A stretch of 8,535 nucleotides of DNA, from NCBI GenBank assembly GCA_018679315.1, contig JAHHLF010000032.1:1-8535 (forward strand), given 5' to 3'. This DNA is from Bacteroidia bacterium (lineage in GTDB: Bacteria; Bacteroidota; Bacteroidia; Flavobacteriales; Flavobacteriaceae). Position numbers and translations under genes: made by a program. The notes under the pieces were generated by a model. That model was not told the origin of the DNA. It searched no databases and saw only the letters and a program-made list of their open reading frames with translations. Below, piece after piece: positions 5,878 through 8,535 of the stretch. Within the stretch, counting starts at the first letter, position 1. Every line of letters starts with the position of its first letter.

Positions 5878-7224
5878 CTATTTGATCTTTACCACTACCA
5901 GATCTGTACTTCCTTTATGAGATATTCCGGCCATATCGGGACTTCCACTTTCGCCGATCAAGACTACACTTTTATCCGGGTTTTCAATGGCGTCAAATGC
6001 AAAATCCAGTCCTTGGCCACCAAAGGATTGTTGCCACAATACCTGTCCATTATCATCAGTGCGCAGAACCCACATATCATTCTCTCCAAAATTTTCGGAG
6101 CTATCGCCATCGATGCTTTTTGAGTTTCCAGAAATGATATAACCCCCGCGCCTGGCAACCCGTATGCTCCTGGCTAATTCTGAAGCTGTACCACCTATGC
6201 TTTTCTCCCACAATAACTCCCCTTGTTGGTCAATTTTGATCATCCAAACGTCAGAATCGCCAATAGGATTTGAAATATCACTATCAGCGGAAAAGGAATG
6301 CCCTGCAACTACATAGGCCCCATCATTTGTCAGGCTAATATCATAAGCAATATCTACACCGCTTCCGCCATAGGATCTTTCCCAGATCAATTGGCCCTCC
6401 TCCGAGATTTTGAGGACCCAGAAATCGTAGCTGCCCCTTGAATTACTAATGTCGAAATCATCACTCTCAGATGCGCCAGCTATGATATAGCCTCCATCCC
6501 AGGCGGGAACTACAGAATAGGCCCGGTCATTATTCGTTCCTCCAAAATAGCGACGCCATTGGAGGTTTCCATTTGCATCGATCTTTGTGCCCCAAAATTC
6601 GCCAACTCCATGTCGGGTGCTGGGGATTGCTTTTTCATCATAGCCATCGGAGCGGGCTGAAGTAATATCCAGAAAACCGACAAAAAAGAAACCGCCATCG
6701 GCTGTTTGGATGATATCATAGGAATGATCATGCCCTGAAAAACCAAAGCTGCGTTCCCAAAGTATATTGCCTTTGGAATCGAGTCGAAGGATCCATTTGT
6801 CGTGAAACCCTTCATTGTTACTGGAATCACCATCGCCACTCATGGCGTAACCTGTAATCGCATAGCCGCCATCTGCAGTTTGTATGATAGATTGGCCCTG
6901 GTCATCGCGAGATCCGCCATAGGTTTTACTCCACAGCAATTCTCCTTCATTATCAAGTCTAAGCAGCCAATAGTCATTGACTGCTGTAGTTTTCCCGGTC
7001 AGGTCTCCATCAGTACTATTAGAAAAACCAAAAACGGCATAGCCGCCGTCCTGGGTTCGGATAATAGATCGCCCTGTATCCTCGCCACTACCCCCATAGG
7101 CTCTCACCCATTCCAGTTCACCAATAAAAAATGTATCATCAATCTCACCATTGATGTTGTAGATCTCATCATCCTGGCATGAAAAGATCGCTAAAAAACC
7201 GAGTATGTATATTACTTTTTTCAA
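5878..7224 (-). CDS. Lipoprotein with seven ~58-residue repeats, predicted seven-bladed beta-propeller
   Basis: The 448-residue protein starts with a lipoprotein signal peptide (MKKVIYILGFLAIFSC, lipobox Cys16) followed by Gln-Asp-Asp-Glu, an acidic stretch that may direct it to the cell surface. The rest is seven repeats whose conserved Trp fall at residues 39, 98, 156, 223, 281, 339 and 397. A repeat runs W-x-x-x-(Y/F)-G-G-(S/T), then a strand, DGGY-(A/I)-(V/I)-x-G, a D-x-D-x-(S/T) loop, and (D/E)-x-W-(V/I)-L-(K/R)-(L/I). This resembles the large Bacteroidota family often annotated as delta-60-like or T9SS repeat proteins, but no C-terminal sorting domain is present; the lipid anchor replaces it. 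The start is TTG at 7224: no in-frame ATG gives a signal peptide, and upstream an in-frame stop lies at 7267-7269. It lies 8 bp after the preceding gene. Substrate or partner unknown. Confidence 0.85.
   Translation of the reverse strand: MKKVIYILGFLAIFSCQDDEIYNINGEIDDTFFIGELEWVRAYGGSGEDTGRSIIRTQDGGYAVFGFSNSTDGDLTGKTTAVNDYWLLRLDNEGELLWSKTYGGSRDDQGQSIIQTADGGYAITGYAMSGDGDSSNNEGFHDKWILRLDSKGNILWERSFGFSGHDHSYDIIQTADGGFFFVGFLDITSARSDGYDEKAIPSTRHGVGEFWGTKIDANGNLQWRRYFGGTNNDRAYSVVPAWDGGYIIAGASESDDFDISNSRGSYDFWVLKISEEGQLIWERSYGGSGVDIAYDISLTNDGAYVVAGHSFSADSDISNPIGDSDVWMIKIDQQGELLWEKSIGGTASELARSIRVARRGGYIISGNSKSIDGDSSENFGENDMWVLRTDDNGQVLWQQSFGGQGLDFAFDAIENPDKSVVLIGESGSPDMAGISHKGSTDLVVVKIK
5881..7110 (-). 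repeat. Seven protein-level repeats (propeller blades)
   Basis: Repeat starts, at the Trp codon, are 7110, 6933, 6759, 6558, 6384, 6210 and 6036. Spacings are 59, 58, 67, 58, 58 and 58 codons, so the period is very regular apart from an extra 9 residues in repeat 3. The nucleotide sequences have diverged, so the repeats are old rather than recent slippage. The last repeat stops at DLVVVKIK and lacks the closing G-x-L-L-W strand; residues 34-39 at the N-terminus (IGELEW) look like that missing strand, which supports a closed ring. Confidence 0.88.
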
Positions 7225-7232
7225 AGAGCGTC

Positions 7233-8504
7233 TTAATTGGAACGCTGTACGACAAAGAGTCCGGAATTAATGTCAGATATGATAATCTTGCCAGAATCGA
7301 AATATGGATAAACACTCCATACACCACTAAATTGAGCTGAATTATTTACTGGGTAGGTATCAAAGAACCCTGTCTCTGTAATAGTTTGAGAATCTATTGC
7401 TGAAATATCTAAAACGCGCATCCCTGCCGTGTAATTGGCTAAGAAGTATTCATCGCCCTTGACATAACCATTATGGTCAATAGCAGATGTTGGGCCCAGA
7501 TAGGTAGTGTGCAAGACAGGATTATCCATGTCTGTCATATCAAATATCAGGGTGCGCGAATTAAACAAAAAGTTGATCTCATCCAATTCATCCCCAACGA
7601 TCAGATACTTGTGATCTTCCGTGAACCAGCCCTGATGGGTATAGGCCCTGTTAGAATAATTGATCGTACTTAGATTAGCAGGGTTAGCTTTATCGCTTAC
7701 ATCAACCACAACTACATTCGTTTCATTTGCGCCCACATAAATCTCTTTCCCTACATGTTCGGCATCCGGACCGTTATATGTTATCACATTGGCGTCATGG
7801 GAATAGCCATTAATGGCCAAGCCCCCATCGGCTGTGGGATTAATTGGGTCTTGCACATTGATAAAATGCGCTCCCCCAAAATAGGCGTCGTCACGTTGCG
7901 TACCAACTGCATAGGCATAGCCGCTATCTTCATTGATCACTATGTTATGTGCATTACCAAAACCTGTAAAATTAGCATCTGTACTAAAAACTACTGGCGG
8001 ACTTGTCACATTACGCAATTGGGTTAGATCAAATACCTGCATGCCATGGCCGCCGGCCTCAGCTACTACAAATGCATGATCATTATACACCTTGATATCA
8101 CGCCATGAACTGGAGGTAGTTGCAGTGGGAAGCCTCCCGAGATAGACAAGATTTTCCGTATCTGATATATCTACAAAAGCAGTTCCATCATTTAGTCCGA
8201 TCAGCGCGTATTCCTTCGAGGTCATGGGATCGGTCCAACCCCAAATATCATTGGCAGATTGAGATCCAAATTCATTTATGGAAATCCAGCCCAATAGATC
8301 ATATCCATCACAAGCATAGATTCCAGCCATACCATTTTCACATGCCTGGAAATTCGTTTCTCCAGGGTTATCGTTATTGTTGTTGTTGGAGTTATTGTTG
8401 TTGGAGTTATTGTCTCCCGGGTCGATCATTATATCCGGACCATCATCCTTCGAACAGGAAAAACATAGCAAAGCACATGCAAGTAGGAGCAAAATACGAT
8501 TCAT
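7233..8504 (-). CDS. Choice-of-anchor B family lipoprotein (LVIVD-type repeats)
   Basis: The 423-residue protein begins with a lipoprotein signal peptide whose Cys17 is followed by Ser-Lys-Asp-Asp, matching the Lys-(Asp/Glu)2 surface-export signal described for Bacteroidota lipoproteins. An Asn-rich tether (residues 31-47) leads to the domain, which opens with ACENGMAGIYACDGYDLLGW (Cys55 and Cys65 probably pair) and then NDIWGWTD, GTAFVDISD, WRDIKVY and HGMQVFDLT, GNAHNIVINE, FINVQDPINP, VVVVDVSDKANP, YTHQGWFTED, GDELDE and AIDHNGYVKG. The repeated (F/V)-(V/I)-D-(I/V)-S/T-D strands are LVIVD-like propeller motifs. The family is named for varied C-terminal anchors; here there is no C-terminal sorting domain and the N-terminal lipid does the job. 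The ATG at 8504 gives a clean signal peptide. The 31 bases upstream to the window edge show no convincing promoter. Ligand unknown. Confidence 0.88.
   Translation of the reverse strand: MNRILLLLACALLCFSCSKDDGPDIMIDPGDNNSNNNNSNNNNNDNPGETNFQACENGMAGIYACDGYDLLGWISINEFGSQSANDIWGWTDPMTSKEYALIGLNDGTAFVDISDTENLVYLGRLPTATTSSSWRDIKVYNDHAFVVAEAGGHGMQVFDLTQLRNVTSPPVVFSTDANFTGFGNAHNIVINEDSGYAYAVGTQRDDAYFGGAHFINVQDPINPTADGGLAINGYSHDANVITYNGPDAEHVGKEIYVGANETNVVVVDVSDKANPANLSTINYSNRAYTHQGWFTEDHKYLIVGDELDEINFLFNSRTLIFDMTDMDNPVLHTTYLGPTSAIDHNGYVKGDEYFLANYTAGMRVLDISAIDSQTITETGFFDTYPVNNSAQFSGVWSVYPYFDSGKIIISDINSGLFVVQRSN
8373..8411 (-). repeat. Asn-rich tether, imperfect tandem repeat of 15-18 bp
   Basis: Residues 32-44 are NNSNNNNSNNNNN, encoded by runs of AAC/AAT broken by TCC. 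On the plus strand the units are 18 bp (8373-8390) and 15 bp (8391-8405) plus a partial copy. Because units are multiples of three, slippage would change tether length without a frameshift. The tract lies just after the lipid-anchored cysteine and is probably a flexible spacer lifting the domain off the membrane. Confidence 0.8.
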
Positions 8505-8535
8505 AGCAAGAATTTTACATTGGACTGTCTAGTAA

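Noticed and set aside
5845..5882. Terminator after the seven-repeat lipoprotein gene
   Set aside because: There is a 5-bp AT-only stem (AATAG/CTATT, 5864-5882) and a run of six T on the minus strand 8 nt beyond it. The stem is too weak and too far from the T run.
1..8535. CRISPR, tRNA, rRNA, insertion sequence or phage elements
   Set aside because: No repeat-spacer pattern, cloverleaf, transposase or terminal inverted repeats were seen; the window is almost entirely filled by protein-coding genes with gaps of 123 bp or less.

Overview
The window looks like chromosomal DNA from a member of the Bacteroidota, most likely a marine-type Flavobacteriaceae. The evidence is the AT-leaning composition, a TAnnTTTG-type -7 promoter box, A-rich rather than Shine-Dalgarno leaders before most starts, lipoproteins with a Cys followed by Lys/Asp-Asp, and the gene order of the suf cluster. 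The genus cannot be fixed from this sequence. Every gene lies on the minus strand, so the window is read from high to low coordinates.

Region 1 (8504 to 5878) holds two lipoprotein genes 8 bp apart. The first is a choice-of-anchor B / LVIVD-type repeat protein with an Asn-rich tether. The second has seven repeats of about 58 residues and is predicted to fold as a seven-bladed beta-propeller. Both have lipobox cysteines followed by acidic or Lys-Asp-Asp residues, so they are probably exported to the cell envelope and perhaps to the surface.

Region 2 (5877 to 5755) is the intergenic stretch with the likely promoter of the suf operon: a TATATTTG box and a 13-bp palindrome just upstream of it.

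Region 3 (5754 to 1) is a SUF iron-sulfur cluster assembly operon in the order A-type carrier, sufB, sufC, sufD, sufS, a small lipoprotein gene, sufE (cut by the window edge). SufS takes sulfur from cysteine and SufE relays it. SufB, SufC and SufD form the ATP-dependent scaffold, and the A-type protein carries finished clusters to targets. Every key residue that can be checked is present: SufS Lys228/Cys366, SufB Cys240/Cys391/Glu420, SufC Walker motifs and His203, SufD His372, and the three cysteines of the A-type carrier.

The main oddity is the small gene between sufS and sufE. An uninterrupted reading frame from 502 to 62 is broken by one in-frame TAG at 377-379, splitting a lipoprotein signal peptide from the rest of the protein. 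It is annotated as a probable pseudogene; a sequence error or functional read-through/restart remains possible. The rest of the operon is conventional, and no new defence, mobile or RNA system was seen.
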